Below, piece by piece: positions 1-8,801 of a stretch of DNA of 61,674 nucleotides. The notes under the pieces were generated by a model. The model searched no databases. It was not told the origin of the DNA and saw only the letters and a program-made list of their open reading frames with translations. Within the stretch, counting starts at the first letter, position 1. The number at the start of each line of letters is the position of its first letter. The stretch covers positions 1 to 61,674 of the forward strand of contig CANEVP010000006.1 of the NCBI GenBank assembly GCA_947442475.1, written 5' to 3'. A program made the translations under genes and the position numbers. The stretch is from Rickettsiales bacterium. GTDB taxonomy: Bacteria; Pseudomonadota; Alphaproteobacteria; Rickettsiales; UBA1997.

Positions 1-60
1 AGACATCACGAAAGAACCAAGTGAAATTTCTGCGCAAAGATAAGGCCAAAAATTTCGCGC

Positions 61-104
61 CGCCCTGCAGCCCATCTTAAGATCTTAAGATGGGCTGCAG
101 GGCG
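61..104. repeat. 44-bp perfect palindrome
   Basis: The two halves are exact reverse complements, with CGCCCTGCAGCCCATCTTAA as the left arm and its mirror on the right, meeting at AGATCT-like central bases. There is no unpaired loop, so as RNA it would form a long hairpin; as DNA it could extrude a cruciform. It precedes the Zur-like gene. No T-run follows directly, so a repeat element is more likely than a simple terminator. Confidence 0.85.
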
Positions 105-205
105 GATTGATTAGCAAAAGAAAAGAAGAAAAACTGGAGTCATTAATTCTTAAAAATTATGAATGATTCCACTCATCGGTTTGAGAGGGATAGATTGTTT
201 AAAAA

Positions 206-718
206 ATGGGGTCAGTTCATAGAGTTGGGATGGAAAATTTTTTGACAAAATACAAAAAGTTAGAAATGAAAAAAAATCATAATCATAAAGAATGCAGCAA
301 AAGGGTCATAAAAAATGCAAAAGAAATTTGTCTCGAAGGCTCTTTAAATTTAACGCCAATAAGGAAAAAAGTTCTAGAAATAGTTTCTTCAAACCACAAA
401 CCAGCGCGAGCCTATGATATTTTGGCCAAACTAAAAGAAGCAGGCTTTTCCGATAAACCTCCTACAGTTTATAGGGCATTAGATTTTCTGATAGAAAATA
501 AAATGGTTCATAAGCTAAACACCATAAATGCGTATGTTGCTTGTTTTAATAATAAGGCTGAAGAAATTTCCTGTTTTTTGATATGCGAAAAATGTCAAGA
601 TATTGAAGAATTTCAGGATGAAGGAATAATTAAGGCTATGGCCAATATCAGCAAAAATAAAAATATCGATGTTAAAAATGTTAATTTAGAGATAAGCTTT
701 AAGTGTGATAATTGCTAA
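206..718 (+). CDS. Fur-family regulator, Zur-like
   Basis: A 170-residue Fur superfamily protein, probably a zinc-responsive repressor. The winged-helix region (about residues 48-105) shows LTPIRKKVLEIV, KPARAYDIL and PPTVYRALDFL, as in Zur. Two CxxC pairs (Cys127/Cys130 and Cys167/Cys170) match the structural zinc site, and the protein ends right after the second pair, as usual. The N-terminus is His/Cys rich (HNHKEC). The start is uncertain: ATG at 206, 230 and 266 are all in frame, and family length favours 230 or 266. Zur rather than Fur is inferred from the spacing and the short C-terminus. It lies in an accessory segment, and no target operon can be assigned. Confidence 0.85.
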   Translation: MGSVHRVGMENFLTKYKKLEMKKNHNHKECSKRVIKNAKEICLEGSLNLTPIRKKVLEIVSSNHKPARAYDILAKLKEAGFSDKPPTVYRALDFLIENKMVHKLNTINAYVACFNNKAEEISCFLICEKCQDIEEFQDEGIIKAMANISKNKNIDVKNVNLEISFKCDNC

Positions 719-840
719 ACTCTGGCATAATGAAAAAAGTGTGGTGCTAAAAACCCACTTTTCGCCATTCATAACAAGGCTCTGCAGAAATATCTTATAA
801 AAAAGTTATAAGTTGGGATAAAAAACCTCTAAAAAAATGA

Positions 841-1371
841 TCAAAAAACTGCATTAAATGTGGCGGAAAATCAGCTAAGAAAAATGGTAGTGTAAGGGGT
901 AAAAATAAGTTCAGATGTAGCTCATGTTTTTACCAATGGATTGAGCAAAGAGGTAAAAGAAGAAACTATCTAAAATCTTACAAACAGTGGCTTCACAGCC
1001 GAAGAACAATCTCAAAGATTTGTGCAGATCTCGATGTCTCTCATCCAAAATTACTCAAAGAGTTCGATAAGTTTGATGTGTCTGAAGGCTTGCAGGAAGA
1101 GGCTTTGAGTGATGTTGTAAAACCAATAAATCTCCTAATCGATGCAACTTTCTTCGGAAGAGAATACGGCTTTTTAGTCTTCCATGATTGCCAAAAAGTG
1201 ATCTATTTCAAAGAGATTAAAACCGAATCAGTCAAAGACTTCCGTGAAGGAATAATTGCCATTAAAGCCGCTAATTACAACATTCTCAGCATTACGATTG
1301 ATGGTAGAAGAGGCTACATAAACAACATCAGAAAGCTGCTTGGGAACATTCTTAAATATCCGAATTTTTAA
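841..1371 (+). pseudogene. Truncated transposase, zinc-ribbon IS256-like type
   Basis: The open frame has no start codon: a stop at 838 precedes it, and the ATG at 837 is one frame off. Its start shows CIKCGG and CSSC, a zinc ribbon. A helix-turn-helix-like stretch follows, then LLIDATFFGREYGFLVF and TIDGRRGY, which carry the first two Asp of a DDE transposase, as in the Zn-binding variant of IS256-type elements. The frame ends at 1371 before the third acidic residue and the FH-containing block. It is therefore broken at both ends, a dead IS remnant. The family assignment is from remembered motif patterns. Confidence 0.7.
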
Positions 1372-1412
1372 AGACGGACTTCACTCATTATCAAACGAAC
1401 TCACAAATTGAC

Positions 1413-1853
1413 ATGAAATGGCAAAATATGATCACAGAGAGTGATAAAGGCACCTCAATAGCAAATGATGAAACAATTAGCATTTTTATCCCCATGGAAA
1501 TTAAAAAGCGCGGCGGAACGGCAATGATAATTCTGCCAAAAAATATTAACCCCGAAGAAGGTCAAAAATGTTTTGATGACACGATGATTAAATCAATCGC
1601 CAGAGCCTATAAATGGAAAATTATGATTGATAAGGGGGAAGTCGATTCACTCGCGGATATTGCCAGAAGAGAAAATCTCAGCACCGGTTTTGTAAGTAAA
1701 ATTTTTAATCTGAATTTTTTAGCACCAAAAGTTGTGGAAAGAATTTTGAGCGGAACTCAGCCAAGAAGTCTGAAGTTACAGGATATTGTGACGAATGAGA
1801 TTCCTGATTTATGGCAGGAGCAGCTAGAAAATTGGGGATTTGAGAAAAGTTAG
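1413..1853 (+). CDS. Recombinase-cassette accessory protein (orphan)
   Basis: The 146-residue product has the layout of a small protein found in alphaproteobacterial mobile cassettes beside DUF2924 proteins and serine recombinases: IPMEIKKRGGTAMII near the N-terminus, then SIARAYKWKIMIDKGEV, then a helix-turn-helix-like DIARRENLSTGFVSKIF, NLNFLAPKVVERILSGTQP, and a final IPDLWQEQ. Its exact role is not established; the HTH-like block suggests DNA binding. The start could be 1413 or 1428. No recombinase or DUF2924 gene is present here, so this is a relic of a larger element. It directly follows the dead transposase. Confidence 0.6.
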   Translation: MKWQNMITESDKGTSIANDETISIFIPMEIKKRGGTAMIILPKNINPEEGQKCFDDTMIKSIARAYKWKIMIDKGEVDSLADIARRENLSTGFVSKIFNLNFLAPKVVERILSGTQPRSLKLQDIVTNEIPDLWQEQLENWGFEKS

Positions 1854-1954
1854 TTTTGATTTTTTTAAGAGAGGATTCTTAGGCGGTTTTTTTGGCATCT
1901 TTTGTTTTTTTGAGAGAGCTATTCTGTTGTCGATATTGCAGTGTTTTTTTTGAT

Positions 1955-2158
1955 TTAGGTATTTTTATCTACTCTTCTTTCCAGCTCCTTCTTCACATTT
2001 GCCATATTATCTCGGATATGATCACAATACGAAACTATCGCAAGAAGCTGTTCATCAGAAAAAGTGTGAACATCTTTGGCAAAATTCTCTAAATCCGTTG
2101 CAAATTTTTCTGCTGAAGCCCGTAAAAAATAGAACTCAATTTTATTTTCAGTCGACAT
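1955..2158 (-). CDS. Small hypothetical protein, 67 aa
   Basis: This short, charged, helical protein is not recognised. The reason to accept it is translational: AAGGAG lies five bases before its ATG, the clearest Shine-Dalgarno in this part of the window. A bidirectional hairpin terminator separates it from the nuclease gene upstream on the same strand, so it likely has its own promoter within about 30 bases. It contains two predicted helices (about residues 14-40 and 42-62) and no membrane segment. A partner to the adjacent nuclease cannot be excluded, but the terminator argues against a shared transcript. Confidence 0.55.
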   Translation of the reverse strand: MSTENKIEFYFLRASAEKFATDLENFAKDVHTFSDEQLLAIVSYCDHIRDNMANVKKELERRVDKNT

Positions 2159-2184
2159 AAAACTCCTTAAAAGATTAAAAACAA

Positions 2185-2227
2185 AAAACCGCTTAGAGCC
2201 AATAAATAGAAGGCTCTAAGCGGTTTT
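2185..2227. terminator. Bidirectional hairpin terminator
   Basis: A 16-bp perfect stem (AAAACCGCTTAGAGCC and its complement) closes an 11-base loop and is flanked by A-runs on one side and T-runs on the other. It lies just past the stop of the minus-strand nuclease gene and before the small minus-strand gene. Confidence 0.85.
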
Positions 2228-2270
2228 ATTTTACTTCAAAAAAGGTGTCTATCAAGTTGAAAGAAGGGAG

Positions 2271-3209
2271 TTATCCAACTTTCTTAAGTAGCCATGTAAA
2301 AAGTCCAGCATCCAAAACCATTTCAGAGAGTTTTTGCGGCCCAACAAGAATTATCATTTTATTTTCAGGTTCTTGGATTTCTTCAGATGTGTGATAAACA
2401 AAAAACATTTTCTCTTTTTCATCTTCGCGCTCATCAAGTTTATCAATATAATATTGCAACTGTTTGTCATCAGTTCTTGATTTTACTTGAACAAAAGCTT
2501 GTTCCTGAGTGCTTGGTAAAACCATTTCTATATCGATGGTTTTTTGCGTTCCGCCAGAGGCGCTAATTCTTTGCCATCCACTTTTTGCAAAAACGAGCTC
2601 CACAAGAAGTTCAAAATCCTTCCAGTGTAAAAGTTTCATTAAATTTTCAATTGATTCTAAAATTTCTTTCCGAGCTTTTATTGCCTGTTTTACTTCTGTA
2701 ATTTCCTCGCCATTAATCTTTTTGAGAAGATATTCTCTTAAGCAATCTTTTATATTGCAGATAGTTCCGCGATAACCAGCAACTTTTGTTAATTCTCCAC
2801 TAAGTTCAGAAATTTTTAATTCCTTACTTTCCGATTTCTCATTGACGATACTTTTGTTACTCCAGCCATTTACAGTTTTGCGAAAACGGCTTCCCTCCTT
2901 ACTGTCAGAGCCAATTAGCTCAACCGCAGGATCGCTTTGGCACCACCAAAGATAGCCATTAGAAAATGTAAACCAAATTGTATCTTTGTCTGCGGTATAA
3001 AAGTCATACACTTGTCTAGCATGATTTGTTGCGGCTGATTTTTTATAATCTTTTTGATTAAAGAAATTTTGTAGAGCTTGAAGATTGTCTCCTATGTCAT
3101 GTGGCACTTGATGATATCCAAGTCTAATCGTTTTGTCACTAAGGCATATTTTTTCTAAATTTCCTTTTTCGCCAAGCTTTATGTATTTTGCGTTGTGAGA
3201 TTTAATCAT
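2271..3209 (-). CDS. Mrr-like restriction endonuclease family protein
   Basis: A 312-residue protein with an Mrr-type PD-(D/E)xK nuclease domain at the C-terminus (about 190-300). The pattern DFELLVELVFAKSGW, GGTQKTID (Asp227) and FVQVKS (Gln241, Lys243) fits the Mrr catalytic core. The N-terminal 150 residues include DTIWFTFSNGYLWWC, an aromatic-rich module seen ahead of such nucleases and possibly a modified-base reader. No methyltransferase or specificity gene is adjacent, which suits a modification-dependent or solitary defence enzyme. It starts at ATG 3209 and is followed by a hairpin terminator. DNA cleavage is inferred from the fold motifs. Confidence 0.75.
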   Translation of the reverse strand: MIKSHNAKYIKLGEKGNLEKICLSDKTIRLGYHQVPHDIGDNLQALQNFFNQKDYKKSAATNHARQVYDFYTADKDTIWFTFSNGYLWWCQSDPAVELIGSDSKEGSRFRKTVNGWSNKSIVNEKSESKELKISELSGELTKVAGYRGTICNIKDCLREYLLKKINGEEITEVKQAIKARKEILESIENLMKLLHWKDFELLVELVFAKSGWQRISASGGTQKTIDIEMVLPSTQEQAFVQVKSRTDDKQLQYYIDKLDEREDEKEKMFFVYHTSEEIQEPENKMIILVGPQKLSEMVLDAGLFTWLLKKVG

Positions 3210-3361
3210 ATTTATGGATAGACGTATTTAATTAAAATTGCTGTAAATCTTATCAAAAGGTTCGCAAAAAAAGCTAGAAATATTATCACTTGAGGTAGAA
3301 TCTCATCAAGTTCGATGAAAAACCTTTGATGCCAGCATTTATCGATATTCACCTTTTTTAA

Positions 3362-3496
3362 AAAGGTAAACGTGAAGCGGAGAAACAGAGAGAAAAATAC
3401 CCCAAAAATGCAGAAAATTTTGCTGACGAGAGAGAAGAAGGTAAGCGTGAAATAGAAATTCAAATATGGAGAGAAGCCGCAAATACAGGGCTTTGA
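3362..3496 (+). pseudogene. Short charged ORF remnant
   Basis: An open frame of about 44 codons begins right after a stop at 3359 and has no start codon. It encodes a Lys/Glu/Arg-rich peptide containing two GKRE motifs and looks like the C-terminal tail of a coiled-coil protein whose front was lost. The rest of 3210-3552 shows no gene; a minus-strand hydrophobic ORF here is its antisense shadow. Confidence 0.2.
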
Positions 3497-3552
3497 GAGG
3501 GGTGGAGAAAATTGCTAAAACCTATGTGAGATTCGGTTCGCAAATGCGTGTA

Positions 3553-3642
3553 TGGCGGAAGAGGTGAGATTCGAACTCACGGAATGCTTTCACACTCGGC
3601 AGTTTTCAAGACTGCTGCCTTAAACCGCTCGGCCACTCTTCC
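3553..3642 (-). tRNA. tRNA-Ser(UGA)
   Basis: The minus strand begins GGAAGAGTGGCCGAGCGG and ends CTCTTCCG plus an encoded CCA. The 7-bp acceptor stem pairs perfectly, the anticodon loop is CTTGAAA (anticodon TGA), the long variable arm is typical of class II serine tRNAs, and the T-loop is GTTCGAATC. Length is 90 including CCA. Its 3' end faces the accessory segment at 1-3550, the usual orientation for a tRNA integration site. Confidence 0.95.
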
Positions 3643-3692
3643 ATAAAAATGGGGAACTGCCTCTTCACCTGAGGCTGCTCTTCCATAAAAAT
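3636..3692. repeat. 15-bp direct repeat of the tRNA 5' end
   Basis: CTCTTCCATAAAAAT occurs at 3636-3650, covering the first seven bases of the tRNA gene plus upstream DNA, and again at 3678-3692. A small GCCTC/GAGGC hairpin (3659-3675) lies between. It may be a slippage duplication or the edge of a lost insertion. Confidence 0.6.
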
Positions 3693-3956
3693 TCTTGGAT
3701 GGTTAATTCCAAGAAGGTGGCGCAAATTATTTATGGGAATCTTAATTGCAAGTTGGGTGTGATAGTTTTTTTGAAATTTATTTTTTGTTAAAAAAACTGT
3801 GTCGTAAGTGTATTTACAAAGTGAAGTTTTTAAGCCCGAACTTAGTCTCGCAATGAACTAAAAAATAATTGCCAAGAAATTAGTCGCTTTTATAACTCGC
3901 AGAAGTCATATTTGACATGGCTTGAGAGCCTTTGTTACCTATCAATATTTTTAATT

Positions 3957-6900
3957 ATGAGAAAAAGTAAATTCAGTGATCTTGGTGAATCCGCTCCTAA
4001 ACGTAATTCTTTGCCTATAATTATTCCCGGACATTCGTCAGACTCTCCCGACTCTTATGTATCAGAAGTTTATTCTGGCCAAGCCCAACATTCACCAAGT
4101 TTTGACTATTTGCTGACGAAGAAGGAAGGTGAAACCCCAAGTCCGCAAGTAAAAAATATTGTTTCTGAGCTCGCTCTTAAAAAAGCAGCTTGGACGAGAT
4201 TGACAGAGTCGGATCTGAATTTTAAAGAGAATCAGCAAGTTCAAATTCAAGTTTTGTCTCACGCCGTAAAGCGGATCATTCAAGATTCTGAACCAGAGAG
4301 AAGGGGTCAAAATTATCAAGTTCTTCAGCGGCAATATGACGGCGCTAATTTGTTATTAGGGCAGGCAATTTCATTGGTGCTCGGATACAAGTCGTCGCCG
4401 GAAGAAGCTCTAGAAAAAGAATCTCAATTAGCAGAATTAAGAATTAGGCGCGATAATTACAAAGCGCCGGAATTGCTATCTGTGTTTGAAGAAGAGGAAG
4501 AAGAAATAGCCTCAATTACGCCACAGCTATCAGAAGATTTGGGTTTTGAAATTGAAGAATCGCCAATATCTTTAAACTATTCAAATCCAAAATCTCCTTC
4601 TCCCGTCAAAATAAAAGCTGCTCTTCTGCCATCTGGTTATCCTGACCAAAGCTTAGAATTTTTAAATGACGAAATAGTTGCAGCTGAAAGTGACTTGGAA
4701 GTCACTAGAAAAAATGCAGCAGCACAGGTGAGTATGGTTGCAGAGAAATATAAATCTGATTTTCAAACTCTAGTTCAGACTTTAAACGTTGCGCAGTGGA
4801 CAATTCTTAACGCACAAAACCCAAGAAGCGCTGACGCTTTAGCTCGAGAACTAAAAACCCAATTGCCTTTCTTGGATCTTAATCTTGGCGAAGAATGTGT
4901 TGACCTTAGAGAAAAATTCATGGATGGATTTATCGAAAAAGAGAATAAATTTTTTGAAGGTCAGTCCAACATTCCAAGAAGTTCTATTGAGGCTTTAGTG
5001 TGCAATGCGGCGCAAGAAGCGGCGATAAAAAAATATTTAAAACGAGAGGCAAAAGCTCTGCGCGAAGAGGCGACAGCGCTAAAAAAAATGGGTGGCACGA
5101 GATCTTGGTCAGAAATTTTGAAAGAAATGCCCCATGATGGCACAGCCTGCGGTTTGTTATTTAACAACATCAGCGAAAAACGTGAAGCCAATAGAGTTAT
5201 TGATGAAGCTTTTGAACCGCGCAATGTGGCTAATTTTGCAGCGCAATTTTTTGAAATTGATGCTGCGCTAAAAGAGGCGCGAGGCTTTGTGCAAGAAGCT
5301 ATGCTGCCTTTAAAGCAAAATAAAGAATTTCAGGCTCGTAGGCAAAATTTAGTTGAGGCGTTTCAAGCTGCGAAGCAGAAATTTTTAGAGGCTCGTGTAA
5401 TGAGAGCGAGGCCAGATGTTAAGCCAGAGAATTTGAATCTGAAAAATATTACTTACCTCGGAGACGAAGGTGAAAATGGCGACCAAACTTTGCGCTACAC
5501 AAACACGGTTGCCAAAGCTTTAAATGACATATTTTTTGACAGTTGCGATCCTGAGTCAGTGGTGGAGCGATGTCTTTCTTCATCGCAGCTAGTTCGTAAC
5601 CACGAAGATAGAGTTCAACTTGCTGATGAATTGGCTAGCGGCATTGATAAAGCGATGGCTGCCATCGATAAAAGTGTTAGAATAGTTCGTAAAGATAAAG
5701 AGGCGGCGGAAGAAAAAATTGCCCGAGGAAATCGAGATATTGAAGAGCGTAAGGCGCACTTGGTTGAAAATTTAAACCACGCTAAAAGCAGGTTGGAAGA
5801 GGCGAGGGAGATTAATGCTGAAATTGATCTAAAAGGAATTTCGGATGGAGATGAAGCTGAGTCGCAAGTGATGGCCAATACTTTTTCTAGTGAATATGAT
5901 TTGAAGGAATTTCTTAATGAAGCTTTTGCCTCTCTTGATCGCGAGCAAGATAGTTACGCAAAGAAACAGCAACTCTCTCTAAAAATTCAAACTAAAATCG
6001 GCAAAGCTTTAGAAGTAATTGAGAGTGGGATTGAAGCAGTTAATGCAGCGCAACTTCATGTGGCTTCTCCGATAAAGCAAGTGGTTGAAAGTAAAGTAAT
6101 TGCCACCCCAAGGCTTGAGCTATCTGGTGCAAAAAAAGATGAAGAGACAATCATTGAAGAAAATGACGCAGTTTTAAATCTCATTTTCACCCCAATGATA
6201 AGAGCGGCAGAGCGCATTGAGCGAATCAAGCCAAAGCTTGCTTACATAAGAAAGATGGGGTCGGCAATTCGTCAGCCTAATTTTATTGAATTTGTGAGCG
6301 GAAGTGCGGCGCAAATAGTTGATGAAGGCGGTCGTAAGTTAGGTCAAGAAGAGTTGTTAGTTTTTCAAAATCAAGTTGCTGAGATATTTTCTAGTGCTGA
6401 TGCCAAAGAAGGAGCCGATCCTAAAGTTAAGATGAAAAGAGCTTTGCAGGCTTTGGCCAGTAGCCAGGCGGGCGATCCAAAAAAACTGAGAACTTTCTTG
6501 CGCCGAGTGCAGCCATTTATTTTGCAATTTAACGAAGAGCTCGCATTTCAAGAGCAAGGCTTCGAAGAAAAAGAGCTGCGGGAATTGACGGAAAAAAACG
6601 AGACAGAGCTTGCAAGTCTTGTTGATGCTTTGCAAGAAGTGGTAGAAAATCTTGATGTTTTGCAAGATCACAGAGATTTTGAAAATATCAGGAAGGAGGC
6701 AATTGATAATGTTATAATTAAAGAAGATGGTGAAACCTCTGCTGAGTCAGATCTAGCAGATAGATCAAATTTTCATGAAGCAGCGATTAGATTATTTTCT
6801 GATACGGAGTTAACCAGTGAAGGGGGCTCCACAAATGCTGTAAAAAAAGCTTTAGATGTTTTGGAAAATTCGCAAGTCGGCAATTTAGAAAATGCCAGAA

Positions 6901-8801
6901 AACGTAGCCGTTTTTTACGATATTTGAAACCTCTTACAGAAAGGCTTGCTGAGGAGCTTGGTGAAGAAGTTACAGAAGTGTTTGTGAATGATGAGATGAA
7001 CGATACTGGGCAATTTTCTTTTAATATGGGTGATTATTACCGGTCATATTCTGACTCCCCAATTCAGGAAGATGAAAGTCAGATGATGCGAAGAAGACTT
7101 TCATTTGGACTTCTTCCTGAAAATTCTCCTGTGAACACTTCTTTTGGAGTGCCGCCAAAGGCTAAAATTTTGGTGCGCTCTAGGTCTTTACCAAAAGGCA
7201 TTGCGGCAGATCTATCGACGGAAAAATCAGAAATTATTAATGAAGTTGTTGATACAGCTATTGAAGAAGTTGCGCAAATTTTAATAAAAACCAGAGCTGA
7301 ATTAAGAAAGTTAAAACCAGAAAGTAGAAGACTAGCTACTAAATCTGTAACCGCCGGAAATAGAAATTCAAAAGCACATCAAGCATTTGAAGGTTTGGAT
7401 CAGGATTATCCAAATGAAAATGTTGAAATTGACCGACGCGCCTCTGAGGTTTTTGCCAACTCAAATAATGTTGATCCAGTTCTATTAGTGCAGGTGAAGG
7501 AGGTTGGAAAAGCATTGGAAACATTGGCTAAAGAGTTCTTCGAGGAAAAAAAACCTCAAGCTGTTAGGGATCCTCTATTTTTCAGACAAAAAAGAGTTCT
7601 TTCTACTAAAGCAGCACCCTTTTTTGCGCCTCAAGCCAAACAAAATAGTCAGGCAGATAAAACTTTTGAAACTTATGAATCCGCAAGTGAAAGAGGAGAA
7701 AGTTCAACTACTGCCGATAATGTTTTTTTAAGCGACTCTTCATCAATGGATGAATATGAGAACTGCAGCGGCATTTCTTTGGCTTCTGGCGCCAGCCCGC
7801 TTGATCTTGCTGAGGATGCAAAAGCGCTTGTTAATGCGGTAAGAGATAAATTAATGAAGTTGGAAGACTTAGAGAGAAGGCGATTAACTACGGAAGTCAT
7901 GGCACCTTTTAAGAAAGGCGTAGCCAAGGAAAATACCAAAATCTACAACATATTCCTTAAGTTAAGTGCAGAAGATGAAAAAGATAAAGAATCTCGAATT
8001 AATGAGGCTCATCGCCGAATTGAAAAGGCGTTTGCAAAATTTTCTCCAAAAGATGCTCAAAATTTCTTGGTCATAATGGAGAGTGTTGCGCGTGATTTAG
8101 ACGAAAGAACTAAAGAGCCAGAGGGTGACTTAGAAGAAATTTCGTCGATTTCCTTCACGTCTTCTGAAAAAACTCCTTCATCTAGTATTACCAAAAGAGA
8201 AGTTGCTAAAGCAGATATTAAATGGATCAAAGACGGATTAAAAATTCTCAACAGTAACACTGAAAAAAACTTATTACTTAAGGCTCAGTCTGTTGAGGAA
8301 GGGGGAGAGCCTTACAATGCACACAAGTTTATGCGTGCTTTGAATCTGGTTAGTGCGCTAGGTGAAGGTTTGCGTAATCAGCTTTGGGATTCTCGCGCAG
8401 ATTTTCGGGCTGGGGTTCGGGATAAAGTTCAGGATCAAATACGGACTAGTATTAGGTATGAAGTAGATCCTGCTAATAAGTCAATTCTTACTAGGTTTTT
8501 ATTGGGAGAAGCGCGCTGGGAAGAGATTTCCAAAAGTGATGATAAAAAATTAACAGAAGCAGATGTGGGAAAAATTAAGGCAAATCTAGATCAACTAGTT
8601 TCGGTAGTTCCTAAAGATCCCTTTGAAAGAAGGTCAACTTTTCATGGGCATGCTCTGCATCTCGATTCAAAAGGGATGCTGATACAGCAGCCGGCATTAA
8701 ACACTGATCAAAAATATTCACTTGGTATTAAGAAGAACAGCGATAACAGAATTCAGACTCATCAGCTAGTTGCACTAAGTGGGTTAGGGCGATCACAGTA
8801 A
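3957..8801 (+). CDS. Giant helical-repeat protein, unknown function
   Basis: About 1614 residues from ATG 3957; an in-frame TTG at 3912 would add 15 residues. No known domain is recognised. The product is strongly helical, acidic, Glu/Ala/Lys rich, with no clear signal peptide or membrane segment. It carries degenerate repeats of about 62 residues: the stretches coded at roughly 6360-6545 and 6765-6950 align well (VAEIFSS..ALQALASSQAG..LRRVQPF versus AAIRLFS..ALDVLENSQVG..LRYLKPL), and about 5495-5680 is a weaker copy. Ser-rich linkers (about 7020-7200 and 7670-7790) separate helical blocks. It stands alone between tRNA-Ser and a convergent FAD enzyme. A cytoplasmic structural protein or secreted host-interaction protein are both possible; neither is shown. 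Confidence 0.8.
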   Translation: MRKSKFSDLGESAPKRNSLPIIIPGHSSDSPDSYVSEVYSGQAQHSPSFDYLLTKKEGETPSPQVKNIVSELALKKAAWTRLTESDLNFKENQQVQIQVLSHAVKRIIQDSEPERRGQNYQVLQRQYDGANLLLGQAISLVLGYKSSPEEALEKESQLAELRIRRDNYKAPELLSVFEEEEEEIASITPQLSEDLGFEIEESPISLNYSNPKSPSPVKIKAALLPSGYPDQSLEFLNDEIVAAESDLEVTRKNAAAQVSMVAEKYKSDFQTLVQTLNVAQWTILNAQNPRSADALARELKTQLPFLDLNLGEECVDLREKFMDGFIEKENKFFEGQSNIPRSSIEALVCNAAQEAAIKKYLKREAKALREEATALKKMGGTRSWSEILKEMPHDGTACGLLFNNISEKREANRVIDEAFEPRNVANFAAQFFEIDAALKEARGFVQEAMLPLKQNKEFQARRQNLVEAFQAAKQKFLEARVMRARPDVKPENLNLKNITYLGDEGENGDQTLRYTNTVAKALNDIFFDSCDPESVVERCLSSSQLVRNHEDRVQLADELASGIDKAMAAIDKSVRIVRKDKEAAEEKIARGNRDIEERKAHLVENLNHAKSRLEEAREINAEIDLKGISDGDEAESQVMANTFSSEYDLKEFLNEAFASLDREQDSYAKKQQLSLKIQTKIGKALEVIESGIEAVNAAQLHVASPIKQVVESKVIATPRLELSGAKKDEETIIEENDAVLNLIFTPMIRAAERIERIKPKLAYIRKMGSAIRQPNFIEFVSGSAAQIVDEGGRKLGQEELLVFQNQVAEIFSSADAKEGADPKVKMKRALQALASSQAGDPKKLRTFLRRVQPFILQFNEELAFQEQGFEEKELRELTEKNETELASLVDALQEVVENLDVLQDHRDFENIRKEAIDNVIIKEDGETSAESDLADRSNFHEAAIRLFSDTELTSEGGSTNAVKKALDVLENSQVGNLENARKRSRFLRYLKPLTERLAEELGEEVTEVFVNDEMNDTGQFSFNMGDYYRSYSDSPIQEDESQMMRRRLSFGLLPENSPVNTSFGVPPKAKILVRSRSLPKGIAADLSTEKSEIINEVVDTAIEEVAQILIKTRAELRKLKPESRRLATKSVTAGNRNSKAHQAFEGLDQDYPNENVEIDRRASEVFANSNNVDPVLLVQVKEVGKALETLAKEFFEEKKPQAVRDPLFFRQKRVLSTKAAPFFAPQAKQNSQADKTFETYESASERGESSTTADNVFLSDSSSMDEYENCSGISLASGASPLDLAEDAKALVNAVRDKLMKLEDLERRRLTTEVMAPFKKGVAKENTKIYNIFLKLSAEDEKDKESRINEAHRRIEKAFAKFSPKDAQNFLVIMESVARDLDERTKEPEGDLEEISSISFTSSEKTPSSSITKREVAKADIKWIKDGLKILNSNTEKNLLLKAQSVEEGGEPYNAHKFMRALNLVSALGEGLRNQLWDSRADFRAGVRDKVQDQIRTSIRYEVDPANKSILTRFLLGEARWEEISKSDDKKLTEADVGKIKANLDQLVSVVPKDPFERRSTFHGHALHLDSKGMLIQQPALNTDQKYSLGIKKNSDNRIQTHQLVALSGLGRSQ

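Noticed and set aside
3212-3463. Hydrophobic minus-strand ORF of 83 codons
   Set aside because: It is antisense to a Lys/Glu-rich plus-strand remnant; antisense of charged codons often looks hydrophobic. No ribosome site was seen.
3526-3575. GTGAGATTCG repeated upstream of and inside the tRNA-Ser T arm
   Set aside because: Only 10 bases match, and the flanks differ, so it is not a convincing attachment-site copy.
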